DNA from: an uncultured Bacteroidales bacterium
GTDB taxonomy: Bacteria; Bacteroidota; Bacteroidia; Bacteroidales; F082
Direction: 5' to 3'
Length of the DNA: 45,366 nucleotides
Assembly (NCBI GenBank): GCA_947305795.1
Contig: CAMZEK010000019.1
Location: forward strand, 1 to 45,366
Part shown: positions 24,084 through 33,413 of the stretch, one piece after another
Layout: each line of letters opens with the position of its first letter
Numbering within the stretch: the stretch's first letter is position 1
Position numbers and translations under genes: made by a program
Notes under the pieces: generated by a model
The model's database searches: none
Seen by the model: only the letters and a program-made list of their open reading frames with translations
What the model was told of the DNA's origin: nothing

Positions 24084-26024
24084 ATGGAAAACAACATGCA
24101 ATCCCATATTCCTTCAGGCCCATTGGCTGACAAGTGGATCAACTATAAGGACACGCAACGCCTCATCAATCCGGCCAACAAACGCCGCCTCGACGTGATC
24201 GTCGTAGGCACGGGTTTGGCAGGGGCTTCGGCGGCGGCCACGCTTGGCGAGCAGGGCTACAACGTGAAGGTGTTCTGCATCCAAGACAGCCCGCGACGGG
24301 CGCATAGCATCGCTGCTCAAGGCGGCATCAATGCGGCCAAAAACTACCAAAACGACGGCGACAGCGTACGACGGCTATTCGAGGACACCATCAAGGGTGG
24401 TGATTATCGTGCCCGCGAAGCCAACGTCTATCGCCTCGCGGAAATCAGCAACAACATCATTGACCAATGCGTGGCGCAGGGGGTGCCTTTCGCCCGCGAC
24501 TATGCTGGCATGTTGGCCAACCGTAGCTTCGGTGGCGCACAGGTGTCGCGCACGTTCTATGCTAAAGGACAAACGGGACAACAACTGTTGTTGGGTGCCT
24601 ATGGTGCCTTGAGTAAGGAAATCAATCGTGGCACGGTGAAGCTTTTCACGCGCCGCGAAATGCTTGATTTGGTGTTGGTTGAAGGTCGGGCGAGGGGCAT
24701 CATTGTCCGAAATCTGGAAACTGGAGACATTGAGCGACATGCGGCTCATGCTGTGGTGTTGGCCACAGGTGGCTACGGCAACGTATTTTTCTTGAGTACC
24801 AATGCAATGGCATCTAATGGTTCGGCGGCGTGGCGGTGTTATAAAAAAGGCGCTTTTTTTGCTAATCCTTGCTTCACGCAGATTCACCCAACCTGCATTC
24901 CCGTTCACGGCGACTTCCAGTCGAAACTGACGTTGATGAGTGAGAGCCTGCGCAATGACGGACGCATCTGGGTGCCGAAAAGAAAAGAAGACGTGGAGCG
25001 CATCCGCAAAGGTGAGTTGCGACCCGTTGACATTCCCGAAGCCGACCGTGATTATTATCTTGAACGTCGTTATCCCGCTTTTGGCAACCTCGTTCCTCGT
25101 GATGTGGCTTCGCGTGCTGCCAAGGAACGTTGTGATGCGGGCTTTGGCGTGAACAACGCGGGGCTGGCGGTCTATCTTGATTTTGCTGAAGCCATCAACC
25201 GATTGGGAGCTAAGGTGGTGCAGGCACGTTACGGCAACCTTTTCGAAATGTACCAAAACATTGTGGCGGAGAACCCTTACGAGATTCCGATGATGATTTA
25301 TCCTGCCGTGCATTACACGATGGGTGGCCTTTGGGTCGACTATGAGCTGCAATCCACCTTGCCAGGACTGTTTGTCTTGGGCGAGGCCAATTTCAGTGAC
25401 CATGGCGCCAATCGCCTCGGTGCGTCTGCCTTGATGCAAGGCTTGGCCGACGGCTATTTCATCCTGCCTTACACTTTGCAGAACTACCTCTCCGACCAAA
25501 TCCGTGAGCCACATATCAGTATTGAAAGTCCTGAATTTGAGGCGGCTGAACGTAAGGTGAGGGACGAAATCAATGTTTTGCTTGCCGTCAAGGGTAAGGA
25601 AACGGTCGATTCTTTCCATCGCCGTTTGGGTCGCATCATGTGGGAATATGTCGGCATGGCACGTGAGAAAGAAGGTCTGCTGAAAGCCATTGACCTGATT
25701 GGCGACTTGCGGAAAGAATTTCATCAAAACGTTCTCATTCCCAACATTCAAGGCGTCAATGTGGAATTGGAGAAAGCCCTTCGTGTGGCCGATTTCATGG
25801 AGTTGGGTGAGTTGATGGCCCGCGATGCCTTGCAACGCGAGGAGTCGTGCGGAGGTCATTTCCGCATCGAGCACCAGACCGCTGATGGTGAAGCTCTTCG
25901 CGATGACGTGCATTTCAATTTTGTTGCGGCTTACGAATGGAAAGGCATGAACGAAACACCCGAATTGCACAAGGAAATGCTTGATTTTGAGTTTGTTGAG
26001 GTGAAACAAAGAAACTACAAGTAA
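24084..26024 (+). CDS. sdhA: Succinate dehydrogenase/fumarate reductase flavoprotein subunit
   Basis: 646 residues. FAD-binding [10 protein letters not shown] at about 42, and the covalent-flavin histidine His74 in [17 protein letters not shown]. Catalytic and substrate-binding segments are [41 protein letters not shown] and [20 protein letters not shown]. It interconverts succinate and fumarate. In an anaerobic Bacteroidota member the physiological direction is probably fumarate reduction, but sequence alone does not decide. The ATG at 24084 directly follows the sdhC stop; a second in-frame ATG lies at 24096. Confidence 0.95.
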   Translation: MENNMQSHIPSGPLADKWINYKDTQRLINPANKRRLDVIVVGTGLAGASAAATLGEQGYNVKVFCIQDSPRRAHSIAAQGGINAAKNYQNDGDSVRRLFEDTIKGGDYRAREANVYRLAEISNNIIDQCVAQGVPFARDYAGMLANRSFGGAQVSRTFYAKGQTGQQLLLGAYGALSKEINRGTVKLFTRREMLDLVLVEGRARGIIVRNLETGDIERHAAHAVVLATGGYGNVFFLSTNAMASNGSAAWRCYKKGAFFANPCFTQIHPTCIPVHGDFQSKLTLMSESLRNDGRIWVPKRKEDVERIRKGELRPVDIPEADRDYYLERRYPAFGNLVPRDVASRAAKERCDAGFGVNNAGLAVYLDFAEAINRLGAKVVQARYGNLFEMYQNIVAENPYEIPMMIYPAVHYTMGGLWVDYELQSTLPGLFVLGEANFSDHGANRLGASALMQGLADGYFILPYTLQNYLSDQIREPHISIESPEFEAAERKVRDEINVLLAVKGKETVDSFHRRLGRIMWEYVGMAREKEGLLKAIDLIGDLRKEFHQNVLIPNIQGVNVELEKALRVADFMELGELMARDALQREESCGGHFRIEHQTADGEALRDDVHFNFVAAYEWKGMNETPELHKEMLDFEFVEVKQRNYK

Positions 26025-26027
26025 ACT

Positions 26028-26789
26028 ATGAACTTTACCCTAAAAATATGGCGACAGGCCAACCGAACAGCAAAAGGTCATTTTGTTGATTATCAGGTTA
26101 CTGATATCGAACCAGACATGTCATTCCTTGAAATGCTCGACGTGCTAAACGAGCACCTTGTATTAATAGGTGACGACCCCGTTTTCTTCGACCACGACTG
26201 TCGCGAGGGCATTTGCGGGGCATGCAGTCTGTTCATCAATGGGCGACCGCACGGCAAGGGCGAGGGGACGACCACCTGCCAGCTCTACATGCGTCGTTTC
26301 AAGGATGGCGAGACGATTGTCGTTGAACCGTTTCGCGCCAAGGCTTTCCCCGTCATCAAGGACCTGACCGTCGACCGGTCAGCTTTTGACCAAATCATTC
26401 AGGCGGGCGGCTATGTGTCGTGCCACACGGGAGGCTCTCCTGACGGCAATGTCATCCCGATTTCAAAGGAAGACGCTGATTTGGCGATGGATGCGGCTTC
26501 GTGCATCGGCTGTGGGGCTTGCGTGGCAGCCTGCAAAAATGCCAGTGCCATGCTCTTTGTAGCGGCCAAGGTGTCGCAACTCGCACTGTTGCCTCAAGGC
26601 ATGGTGGAGGCCGAGCGTCGCGCCCAGGCGATGGTAGCCAAGATGGACGAATTAGGCTTCGGAAATTGCACCAACACCTACGCCTGCCAAGCAGTCTGCC
26701 CCAAACGGATTTCCGTGGCGCACATTGCACGGCTCAACCGACAATTCCTCAGCGGGAAAATCACGCGACCGTGGAAAAAGGACGAATGA
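26028..26789 (+). CDS. sdhB: Succinate dehydrogenase/fumarate reductase iron-sulfur subunit
   Basis: 253 residues. The plant-type [2Fe-2S] site uses Cys58, 63, 66 and 84 ([13 protein letters not shown]...TTTC). The second half carries [15 protein letters not shown] at about 159-170 and [15 protein letters not shown] at about 215-226, the ligands of the [4Fe-4S] and [3Fe-4S] clusters. It transfers electrons between the SdhA flavin and SdhC. The start is 3 bp after the sdhA stop. Last gene of the operon, closed by a strong terminator. Confidence 0.95.
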   Translation: MNFTLKIWRQANRTAKGHFVDYQVTDIEPDMSFLEMLDVLNEHLVLIGDDPVFFDHDCREGICGACSLFINGRPHGKGEGTTTCQLYMRRFKDGETIVVEPFRAKAFPVIKDLTVDRSAFDQIIQAGGYVSCHTGGSPDGNVIPISKEDADLAMDAASCIGCGACVAACKNASAMLFVAAKVSQLALLPQGMVEAERRAQAMVAKMDELGFGNCTNTYACQAVCPKRISVAHIARLNRQFLSGKITRPWKKDE

Positions 26790-26795
26790 TATACG

Positions 26796-26830
26796 AAAAA
26801 GCAGCGCGTTCATCGAATGCGCTGCTTTTT
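26796..26830. terminator. Bidirectional terminator after sdhCAB
   Basis: AAAAAGCAGCGC/GCGCTGCTTTTT with an inner TTC/GAA pair. Strong for sdhB; the A-run makes it usable by the convergent beta-barrel gene too. Confidence 0.88.
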
Positions 26831-26850
26831 AAGCTATGAAAATCAAACAA

Positions 26851-27564
26851 TTATCTAATCTTATAACCGATGGTGACCATAAACATGTTTTGCTTGGTGT
26901 TGTCGATGTTGGTGACATCGATGTATTCGCCCCATCGCTCATTGATTAGGTTGGCACCGAATACTTTGCTGATACCAATGTTGTAGTTGATGTCAAGCGT
27001 GATTCTATTCAGAATGTCAACACCCAAACCAGCTTGAATTCCCCATGCAATGGTTTTCGTGTCGAATGCTTCCTGATTATTGTTTAACACAATGGTTTCA
27101 CCAGTACTGGAAGTCAGTGTGTAGGTTTTGTCAAACAGGGTTTTACTTGCAAGCGTGAAATTGGCAGTGGGGCCAACTTGCATGCGTAAGGAGACGATGG
27201 AATAGTCAAGAATCTTATACCCAAACAAAACAGGTACTTGAAGGTTCGTTGAGTTGAGGGTGAAGTTTACATTCTCTTCCGGGAGCCAGCCTTCACCGAC
27301 ATTATGCACGTTGAGCGAGAATAATTGCTCTGTCCTGAAGTACATAATTTCAGGTTGAACGTAGAATTTGCCATAGCTGACACGTCCAAAAAGACCTGCT
27401 GTGAAGTTGTTGGCAAATCCGGCCTTGATGTCGGCCTTTTGGTAGGAAAGTTTTGTCGTCTGGTATCCAATTTTCGGGCCAAAGGAGATGTCCAAGCCTT
27501 CTCCTGCAAACACAGAACCACCTATCAGGAGCACTGCGGCAATCATTAAAATGGTTTTTTTCAT
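26851..27564 (-). CDS. Outer-membrane beta-barrel protein, porin family
   Basis: 237 residues. Signal peptide (KKTILMIAAVLLIGGSVFAG), then alternating beta strands: LDISFGPKIGYQTTKLSYQ, FTAGLFGRVSYGKFYVQPEI and so on, ending MFMVTIGYKIR, which closes on an aromatic/positive terminus typical of outer-membrane insertion. This fits Pfam OMP_b-brl_2, the PorT-like group of 8- to 10-stranded barrels. The exact role is unknown; such proteins are structural or bind small ligands. Divergent from a second, distantly similar barrel gene. Confidence 0.85.
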   Translation of the reverse strand: MKKTILMIAAVLLIGGSVFAGEGLDISFGPKIGYQTTKLSYQKADIKAGFANNFTAGLFGRVSYGKFYVQPEIMYFRTEQLFSLNVHNVGEGWLPEENVNFTLNSTNLQVPVLFGYKILDYSIVSLRMQVGPTANFTLASKTLFDKTYTLTSSTGETIVLNNNQEAFDTKTIAWGIQAGLGVDILNRITLDINYNIGISKVFGANLINERWGEYIDVTNIDNTKQNMFMVTIGYKIR

Positions 27565-27603
27565 CTGAATCGAGTTTTAGAAATTAATTGCATGATTTGG
27601 TGG

Positions 27604-27611
27604 CAAAAGTA
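27604..27611 (-). promoter_or_regulatory. -7 box TACTTTTG
   Basis: Read on the minus strand, 39 nt before ATG 27564. It is identical in sequence to the divergent box at 27654. Confidence 0.65.
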
Positions 27612-27653
27612 AGAATCATTTTTGAATTTAGGTGTAATGTCAACGAAATAAAT

Positions 27654-27661
27654 TACTTTTG
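27654..27661 (+). promoter_or_regulatory. -7 box TACTTTTG
   Basis: 20 nt before ATG 27682. Confidence 0.65.
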
Positions 27662-27681
27662 TAGTTCAAAATCTAATTACT

Positions 27682-28374
27682 ATGAAAAGGATCATATTGA
27701 TAATCAGTTGTGTGGCGTTTTTTGCATTGCAAAGCAACGCTCAAAAGGGAACGAATGAATTTGGCCTTAGAATCGGGCCGACTATGAATTGGGTCAATTC
27801 GGCTTCGCCTGAGGTACAAAACAAAGGAGCACATTTCGGATTTATTGCGGGTGTTTTTGTTGACCACTACTTTACTGATTATTTGGCGGTGTCCACAGGG
27901 GTGAATTACAACGTCATGCGAATGAATTATCATTTCACCGACAATAGAAGTTTGGAGAATTTTTTACAACCCATCAACATTCCAGTCTACCGAAAATTTT
28001 CAGGTAGTTATGCTGAAATCCCGTTGAAAATCAAGGGAAGTATGGAGGTTTATGATTCCTGGAGAACTTTTGCCGAAGCTGGTGTGGGTCTCGGCGTCAA
28101 ACTCTTCGCCAATGGAAAAGACAGTTATGATTATTATGGTACTTCTAATCCCAATAACGATTATGCCAATGTTTCCGACGAATACCGTTTGCTTCAGGTA
28201 GGTCTCAATGTCGGATTAGGAGTAGTGTATGATATTTCCAGTCGATTTAGCGTGTTTACCGAAGTGACTTACCATCATGGTTTTTCGAATATGTTCACAA
28301 GAGCTTTGAAGCAACAAACCGAAAGCGACATAAAGCCCAACTTCATTGGTCTTGAGATCGGTGTCATGTATTGA
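27682..28374 (+). CDS. Outer-membrane beta-barrel protein, PorT/porin family
   Basis: 230 residues. Signal peptide ends SNAQ (about 20). Then comes GTNEFGLRIGPTMNWVN, FGFIAGVFVDHYFTDYLAVSTG and YAEIPLKIKG, the usual PorT-family sequence of strands, ending IGLEIGVMY. The YAEIPL motif is widespread in these barrels. True PorT is part of T9SS in Porphyromonas, but this broad family has many members and I would not assign PorT itself. Single-gene unit with its own promoter and terminator. Confidence 0.85.
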   Translation: MKRIILIISCVAFFALQSNAQKGTNEFGLRIGPTMNWVNSASPEVQNKGAHFGFIAGVFVDHYFTDYLAVSTGVNYNVMRMNYHFTDNRSLENFLQPINIPVYRKFSGSYAEIPLKIKGSMEVYDSWRTFAEAGVGLGVKLFANGKDSYDYYGTSNPNNDYANVSDEYRLLQVGLNVGLGVVYDISSRFSVFTEVTYHHGFSNMFTRALKQQTESDIKPNFIGLEIGVMY

Positions 28375-28403
28375 CAATGTCGCTCTCAAAATACGATGAA
28401 AAA

Positions 28404-28437
28404 AATGCCTGGCGGATTCCGTCAGGCATTCTTTTTT
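28404..28437. terminator. Bidirectional terminator
   Basis: AATGCCTG/CAGGCATT with an inner CGG/CCG, followed by CTTTTTT and preceded by an A-run. It lies between the convergent PorT-family and OmpA-family genes. Confidence 0.88.
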
Positions 28438-28453
28438 GTCGTTAGTTTATGTA

Positions 28454-29824
28454 TTATTTTTTGACTTCCTTCACCAGTTCGACCAACACGCGGCGGTCAA
28501 ATTCGGTAGGATCAAGTTCTTTCACACCACCCACGGGGACGAGGATGATTTGGCTTTCAGGAATGCCCATTTCCATGAGTTCCATCATGATTTTGCGGCA
28601 ACGGTTCTCCGAAAGGGTCTGATTATAGGGTGGGGTGGCGGTAGCACTATCAGCAGATCCTCTCAGACGGATTTTGTAACCATTGGCTTTAGCCACATTG
28701 GCAATTTCCCTCAAGTTGACCAAATCTCTTCTTGACATGAGTTGATATGAGTCGAGGTTGAAGAAAATTGAGAACGGATAACTGATAATTTCTTCAGTTT
28801 GCTTGAAGATGGTGTCGTGTATATTAACTATTTCTGTGTCAACTATTGTATCATGAATGAAAACAGTTTCAATAGGCTTGTTGATTTCATCGAGATAATT
28901 GTTCGGCAATTCAAAGTCTCTGTTGAGGAAGAAGGTCAAGCCCAAGCCTACAGAGAAGTTTTGGTCTAATCTGTAGCGCCCGTAATATGTGGGCATTTCG
29001 CCTGCATCGTTGGCAACGTTGCCAGTACCTATCGTGCCATCAGGATAAACCCAACCGCCTTGTTGGTTGCCCGGCTCGTTGAACCAAGAGTCGATGTTCC
29101 AACGTTGTCCTGACCATTTCAAATCCAAGTGAAGGTCCAAATGATTGCTCAACCTGAAATTGTTGATTAAACCGGCAGCGGCTGAGAATTCAAAATTGAC
29201 ACCTTTATTCATGGCATCGGTTCCTTTGTTCTTAATGTTGTGGACGATATCTGGAGTCCACAGAATACCGTCACTCACGATGGCTGTTCCCATGCCAGCA
29301 TATAACACAGGGGTATAAACGCGTTTTGGGTTATAATAGCCTTGGATTAAGTCAATAGGACTGATCATCACATCAGCGTGCAGATGATGGTACGTGAATG
29401 CGGTGTTATAGTATCCATTTTGGTCAGGATCTGAACCATTATAAGATACGAAATTTCCGTTTTCATCGTAGGTGAAGGTTCCGTCGTAAAGGAAATTAAG
29501 CTTCCGGTTCTTGGAATGAAGTCCGTCAATGTAACTCTTTCCTCCGTTCACATCATAGGAGAGACGTACTCCAACGTTGTTGTTGAGCCACTTGCCAAAG
29601 TTTAAACTAGCACCGAACGATGGCTTATTCCATTGCACTGCAGTGTATTTGCCTGCTGGATTATTGTCGGAGCCTTTCCACCAGTCAATGTTTCCATCAG
29701 CAGAGATGAACCAGTTTTTCTTAAAGTTGCTAATTGGCTTTCTGATGGAATCCGTAGAATTTGATGCCATCGCCGAAGCGGCCAATCCCATGATTACCAA
29801 TACAGTTAAAACTCCTTTTTTCAT
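28454..29824 (-). CDS. OmpA-family outer-membrane protein
   Basis: 456 residues. Signal peptide (LTVLVIMGLAASAMAS), an N-terminal beta-barrel to about 310, a short linker with repeated HDTIV/HDTIF segments (about 318-340), and a C-terminal OmpA-like peptidoglycan-binding domain. That domain has IFFNLDSYQL, RLRGSADSATATPPYNQ, LSENRCRKIMMEL and DRRVLVEL. The domain core usually has a G-x-x-D...N-x-x-L-S-x-x-R pattern, met here as GSAD...NQTLSENR. It probably links the outer membrane to peptidoglycan. Single gene with a promoter at 29882-29889 and an A-rich leader of about 55 nt. Confidence 0.88.
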   Translation of the reverse strand: MKKGVLTVLVIMGLAASAMASNSTDSIRKPISNFKKNWFISADGNIDWWKGSDNNPAGKYTAVQWNKPSFGASLNFGKWLNNNVGVRLSYDVNGGKSYIDGLHSKNRKLNFLYDGTFTYDENGNFVSYNGSDPDQNGYYNTAFTYHHLHADVMISPIDLIQGYYNPKRVYTPVLYAGMGTAIVSDGILWTPDIVHNIKNKGTDAMNKGVNFEFSAAAGLINNFRLSNHLDLHLDLKWSGQRWNIDSWFNEPGNQQGGWVYPDGTIGTGNVANDAGEMPTYYGRYRLDQNFSVGLGLTFFLNRDFELPNNYLDEINKPIETVFIHDTIVDTEIVNIHDTIFKQTEEIISYPFSIFFNLDSYQLMSRRDLVNLREIANVAKANGYKIRLRGSADSATATPPYNQTLSENRCRKIMMELMEMGIPESQIILVPVGGVKELDPTEFDRRVLVELVKEVKK

Positions 29825-29881
29825 TTTTTTGATGTATTGAATATTGATATTTATTTGTTATTCTGACTCTAAAAACGGCGG

Positions 29882-29889
29882 CAAAGATA
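29882..29889 (-). promoter_or_regulatory. -7 box TATCTTTG
   Basis: Read on the minus strand, upstream of the OmpA-family gene. It sits 26 bp after the stop of the nucleoside phosphorylase gene, so that gene may read through. Confidence 0.65.
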
Positions 29890-29915
29890 CTACTTTTTTC
29901 TTTCCCGTAATATTT

Positions 29916-30794
29916 TTATGATGTTAATCGTTCCAAAGTATTGACGACAAGCTTTTTCACGCAAGGATGATAATCGGTGGAGAATTTTTCTGTCACGCGG
30001 TTGGCAATGGCGACGCAAATGGTCAAGCAGTTGTGACCCATCATTTTGCCGAGGCCGTATAGTGCCGACGACTCCATTTCGAAGTTGCATACACGCCAGC
30101 CTTGGTAGTTGAAGGTTTCGATTTTACGGTTGTTTTCAGGATAGGAGAGATGCATCCTGAGCGTGCGACCTTGCGGACCATAAAATCCAGGTGCAGTGGC
30201 TGTTAGGCCTTTATAATAGCCTTGGGCCAAGCGGTCGAAAAGCTCTTTTGATCCTTCCACAATGTAAGGCATGGGTAGGTCTTTCGGGTAGTCCATCTGC
30301 TCAATGAAAGCGTCGCGCATAGCGATTTCGTTTACCTCCTTGTTTTTTTCATAGAAGTAGAGCAGACCGTCCAAACCAAGGGCATAGCGGGTGGCCACAT
30401 AGCTGTCCCCAACGGAAATGTCAGGCTGCAAGGCACCACAAGTGCCAAGGCGGATAAGGTTCAGGGTACGGTGTGTTTCCTTGGGCATCCGTGTCTTGAG
30501 GTCGATGTTGGCCAAAGCGTCAAGTTCGTTCATGACAATGTCCAAGTTGTCGGTGCCCATACCAGTGGAAATCACGGAAATGCGCTTGCCATTGAAGTAG
30601 CCAGTACGGGTGAGGAGTTCGCGGTTTTGGCGTTTCACCTCAATTTTGTCAAAGAAGGTAGCAATCTCATTGACACGTCCAGGGTCGCCAACTAAAATGA
30701 CATCATCAGCCAGTTGGTCGGGATGGAGGTTTAAGTGGTATATTGCGCCCTCGTTGTTCAACACAAGTTGCGAGGCAGGGATGGGTTGGTTCAT
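29916..30794 (-). CDS. Nucleoside phosphorylase (uridine phosphorylase-like)
   Basis: 292 residues, PNP_UDP_1 family. Phosphate-binding VILVGDPGRV at about 33-42, VISTGMGTDNLDIVMNELDAL at about 74-94, RLGTCGAL at about 114-121 and the nucleoside-binding signature CNFEMESSALYGL near 236. The family splits nucleosides with phosphate into base plus ribose-1-phosphate. The ME/SSA context and the length suit uridine-phosphorylase-like enzymes of Bacteroidota, but purine specificity cannot be excluded. Cytosolic salvage enzyme. Own promoter; divergent from cinA. Confidence 0.88.
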   Translation of the reverse strand: MNQPIPASQLVLNNEGAIYHLNLHPDQLADDVILVGDPGRVNEIATFFDKIEVKRQNRELLTRTGYFNGKRISVISTGMGTDNLDIVMNELDALANIDLKTRMPKETHRTLNLIRLGTCGALQPDISVGDSYVATRYALGLDGLLYFYEKNKEVNEIAMRDAFIEQMDYPKDLPMPYIVEGSKELFDRLAQGYYKGLTATAPGFYGPQGRTLRMHLSYPENNRKIETFNYQGWRVCNFEMESSALYGLGKMMGHNCLTICVAIANRVTEKFSTDYHPCVKKLVVNTLERLTS

Positions 30795-30815
30795 ATTAAT
30801 TTGATTTTAAGGCGG

Positions 30816-30823
30816 CAAAGATA
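30816..30823 (-). promoter_or_regulatory. -7 box TATCTTTG
   Basis: Read on the minus strand, 21 nt before ATG 30794. Confidence 0.65.
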
Positions 30824-30875
30824 CGAAATAAAATAAAACAAACGTTATTTTTCAGTTATTGGTCGAAAAATGACC

Positions 30876-30883
30876 TATTTTTG
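30876..30883 (+). promoter_or_regulatory. -7 box TATTTTTG for cinA-gldB
   Basis: 15 nt before ATG 30899. A TTG at 30881 is in frame but lies inside this box, so it is not the start. Confidence 0.65.
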
Positions 30884-30898
30884 CACAAAATACATGAT

Positions 30899-32194
30899 AT
30901 GGGTAGAATTATTATCAAAAACATCTCCATCGGTGACGAACTGCTTATTGGTCAGGTAATTAATACCAACACGGCATGGCTTGGCGAGCAACTTTCAAGC
31001 GCGGGTTTCCAGCTTCATTCCGCATTGACAGTTGGCGATTCAGAGCAAGCCATCCTTGCCGCGCTGCAATCCTGCATGGATGCCGACCTCGTTTTGGTCA
31101 CGGGCGGTCTTGGCCCTACGGCTGACGACATCACCAAGCCTACTGTTTGCAAGTTCTTCGGCACCGAACTAGAGTTCTGCCAAGCGGCCTATGATAATGT
31201 CGTCTCGATTTTCAACCGCAGAGGTTTCCCAATGAGCGAACGCAACCGAGGTCAGGCCATGCTGCCGAGATTGTGCCAATACATTCTAAACACTTACGGC
31301 ACAGCCCCTTGCATGTGGCTGGAGAAAAATGGTGTCGTCTTTGCCTTCATGCCTGGCGTGCCGTTCGAGATGAAGGGCATTTTCACTGACGAGCTGTTAC
31401 CTCGTATCAAAAAACGCTTTCATTCAGTGCCTTACGCGAAGCGCGTCATCATGACCACAGGCATCGGTGAGTCGTTTTTGGCCGATAAAATCAAGGATTG
31501 GGAAGATGCCCTGCCCGAGTTCCTGTCCTTGGCCTATTTGCCGCAACACGGCATGGTACGCCTTCGCCTGAGCGGACAGCATGAAGATGCCGACTTCCTG
31601 AACGAGACTTTGGAAAATGAGGTGGAAAAATTGAAGAACATGATTTCCGAGTACATTTTCGCTCTGCAAGACCAACCCATTGAGCGCACGGTTTTCGACC
31701 TATTAATTTATAGGGGTATGACCTTTGCTTCGGCGGAGAGTTGCACAGGCGGCAATATTGCCCACGTCATTACGTTGATTCCAGGGAGTTCGGAAGTGTT
31801 CAAGGGAACGGCGGTCACTTACGCTACACCGATGAAAACAAAAGTACTAGGTGTGCCTGCCGAAACGATTGAAAAACATGGTGTTGTGAGTCGGGAAGTC
31901 GTTGAAGGTATGGCCACGGGTGTCCGTGACCTGATGGAGGCTGACTTTGGCGTGGCCACCACAGGCGTGGCGGGACCGAGCGGTGGCACTGAGGAAAATC
32001 CCGTTGGCACGGTGTGGATTGGCGTGGCTTCGGTCCAAGGTGTCGTTTCCAAGCGCTTCAATTTCGGCAAGGATCGTGAGAATGTCATCAACCGCGCTAC
32101 CATCATGGCATACGAGATGTTGCGGCAACAAATATTATCGAATTGCCCCAGCCCCGTAGGGGCGACAGAACAACAAGCAGGTCCCTGCTCTTAA
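30899..32194 (+). CDS. cinA: CinA family nicotinamide-nucleotide amidase
   Basis: 431 residues. The N-terminal MoCF-like domain (IKNISIGDELLIGQVINTNT, LVLVTGGLGPTADDITKPTV) is the ADP-ribose pyrophosphatase half (COG1058). The C-terminal half is a PncC amidase (COG1546) from about 278: AESCTGG, PGSSEVFKGTAVTYATPMKTK and VGTVWIGVA, with the conserved Ser, Tyr and Lys. It recycles NMN by deamidation. The last about 15 residues (PSPVGATEQQAGPCS) have no counterpart in the family and are encoded by a GC-rich dispersed repeat at 32151-32190, so the native C-terminus has been replaced or extended. 12 bp upstream of gldB. Confidence 0.92.
   Translation: MGRIIIKNISIGDELLIGQVINTNTAWLGEQLSSAGFQLHSALTVGDSEQAILAALQSCMDADLVLVTGGLGPTADDITKPTVCKFFGTELEFCQAAYDNVVSIFNRRGFPMSERNRGQAMLPRLCQYILNTYGTAPCMWLEKNGVVFAFMPGVPFEMKGIFTDELLPRIKKRFHSVPYAKRVIMTTGIGESFLADKIKDWEDALPEFLSLAYLPQHGMVRLRLSGQHEDADFLNETLENEVEKLKNMISEYIFALQDQPIERTVFDLLIYRGMTFASAESCTGGNIAHVITLIPGSSEVFKGTAVTYATPMKTKVLGVPAETIEKHGVVSREVVEGMATGVRDLMEADFGVATTGVAGPSGGTEENPVGTVWIGVASVQGVVSKRFNFGKDRENVINRATIMAYEMLRQQILSNCPSPVGATEQQAGPCS
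32151..32190. repeat. GC-rich hairpin repeat (copy B), inside the cinA 3' end
   Basis: CCCC-GTA-GGGG core (32152-32162) as in copy A at 21993-22023, then a different second hairpin AGCAGG/CCTGCT (32176-32189). It encodes the tail of CinA and reaches the stop. Confidence 0.55.
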
Positions 32195-32206
32195 CACCAG
32201 TAAAAA

Positions 32207-33208
32207 ATGAACAGAGTATTAACTATCCTCGCCATCTGCATAATGATGGCCTCGTGCCAAGAAAATAAGCCCGCATATAAGGCCAAACTCGACATCACCC
32301 CCGAGCCTTACGACCTCGAATTCGACCGTTACGAAGACGTGCTCTTCAATCTTGATACGGCTGATTTTCAGCAAGAACTGATGCGTATCCAAGGACATTA
32401 CAGCGTTTTCCTCAGCGGCGACCTCAACAACCTCGATGCTGTGAAATATTTGAAGGATTTCGCTACCGCCCCCTACTGTATCAGTCTGTATCACAAGGTA
32501 AAGGCCGCTTTCCCCGACTTGAAACAAGTGGAGCCGATGGTAGAGGATGTGCTTGCGCATTTCCATCATTATTACCCTGATATTCAGTTGCCTAAGAAAG
32601 CATATACTTGCGTTACAGGCATCAACGTCGACGAACCGCCCGTCCAAGTTATCGACGACAAGTTGGTGATTTCTTTGGATTGGTATCTTGACCAAGACGA
32701 GGTCTATGACCAAATCGGGATGCCGAAATACATGCAGGTGCGCACGAATGTGGCGACTTTGGCGAAGGATGTGGCTAATCGCCTGTATATGTATTATTTA
32801 TACGAGTGGCGCAAGCAGGGACAGGTCATCGGGGAGATAGTGTTTTATGGGCGGCAGGACTTTTTCGTTGAGGCAATGTGCCCCACTATGCCCGACAGCA
32901 TCCTTCTCGGCTATTCTGAGAAGCAATGGTGCTGGGCGGTGGAGAACGAGGGTCAGGTGTGGGCCGACATGGTGGGCAACCGCCGCCTTTACGATGCGGG
33001 CTTGGATGCCTACATGATGTATTTCGGTGATGGACCTTTCACACAGGCCTACAGCAACGACGCGCCCTCACGTCTCGGCGAGTTTTTCGGTTTGAACATC
33101 ATCCGTGCCTATGCCGCCACACATGAGGATTTCAATCTACAGCAATTCATGCAACGGAAGGATTTGCAGAACATCTTCCAAGATTCGGGGTATAAGCCAA
33201 AGAAATAG
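32207..33208 (+). CDS. gldB: Gliding motility lipoprotein GldB homologue
   Basis: 333 residues. Lipoprotein signal ending MASC (Cys17). The mature part follows GldB (TIGR03514): FDRYEDVLFNLDTADFQQEL, HHYYPDIQLPKKAYT, a YLYEWRKQGQVIGEIVFYG helix, and W-x-x-x-E-N-E-G-Q-V-W. It ends with SRLGEFFGLNIIRAY and the closing DSGYKPKK, close to the family C-terminus (SKYKPKK). GldB is needed for gliding in Flavobacterium and is widely conserved in non-gliding Bacteroidota, where its envelope role is unclear. It fits the T9SS substrates in this window. Co-transcribed with cinA. Confidence 0.88.
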   Translation: MNRVLTILAICIMMASCQENKPAYKAKLDITPEPYDLEFDRYEDVLFNLDTADFQQELMRIQGHYSVFLSGDLNNLDAVKYLKDFATAPYCISLYHKVKAAFPDLKQVEPMVEDVLAHFHHYYPDIQLPKKAYTCVTGINVDEPPVQVIDDKLVISLDWYLDQDEVYDQIGMPKYMQVRTNVATLAKDVANRLYMYYLYEWRKQGQVIGEIVFYGRQDFFVEAMCPTMPDSILLGYSEKQWCWAVENEGQVWADMVGNRRLYDAGLDAYMMYFGDGPFTQAYSNDAPSRLGEFFGLNIIRAYAATHEDFNLQQFMQRKDLQNIFQDSGYKPKK

Positions 33209-33241
33209 TTTTCAATTCTCTTCAGTTCATTAGTCGTTAAT

Positions 33242-33351
33242 TGACAATTGTCATAAGAAGATTCGACAATTGTTGTTATTTTATTGATTTTTAGTTATAT
33301 ATCCGACAGCAAACGACAACAAACGTTTACAGTCGACAACAAACGTTTGTT
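33242..33351. promoter_or_regulatory. Cluster of palindromes and direct repeats upstream of comM
   Basis: TGACAATTGTCA (33242-33253, perfect palindrome), GACAATTGTT (33265-33274), and CGACAACAAACGTTT twice (33314-33328 and 33334-33348, period 20 bp). The second copy is embedded in AACAAACGTTTGTT, a perfect palindrome. The spacing of two helical turns suggests a protein-binding array. Confidence 0.5.
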
Positions 33352-33377
33352 CAACGGCTTTGTCTTGACAGGGTTTG

Positions 33378-33385
33378 CATCTTTG
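33378..33385 (+). promoter_or_regulatory. Imperfect -7 box CATCTTTG
   Basis: Differs from TAnnTTTG by C at position 1. It lies 28 nt before the ATG at 33414. A weak box next to a repeat array would suit an activated promoter. Confidence 0.35.
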
Positions 33386-33413
33386 CAGCGTAAAACTTTA
33401 AACTCAGAAAACC

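Noticed and set aside
24375-26009. Open frame of 544 codons antisense to sdhA
   Set aside because: A shadow of a strongly conserved sdhA reading frame, with no recognisable protein motif and no promoter of its own.
27682-28374. Assignment as the T9SS component PorT
   Set aside because: The PorT-like barrel family is large and no other T9SS core gene is adjacent, so only the family level is supported.
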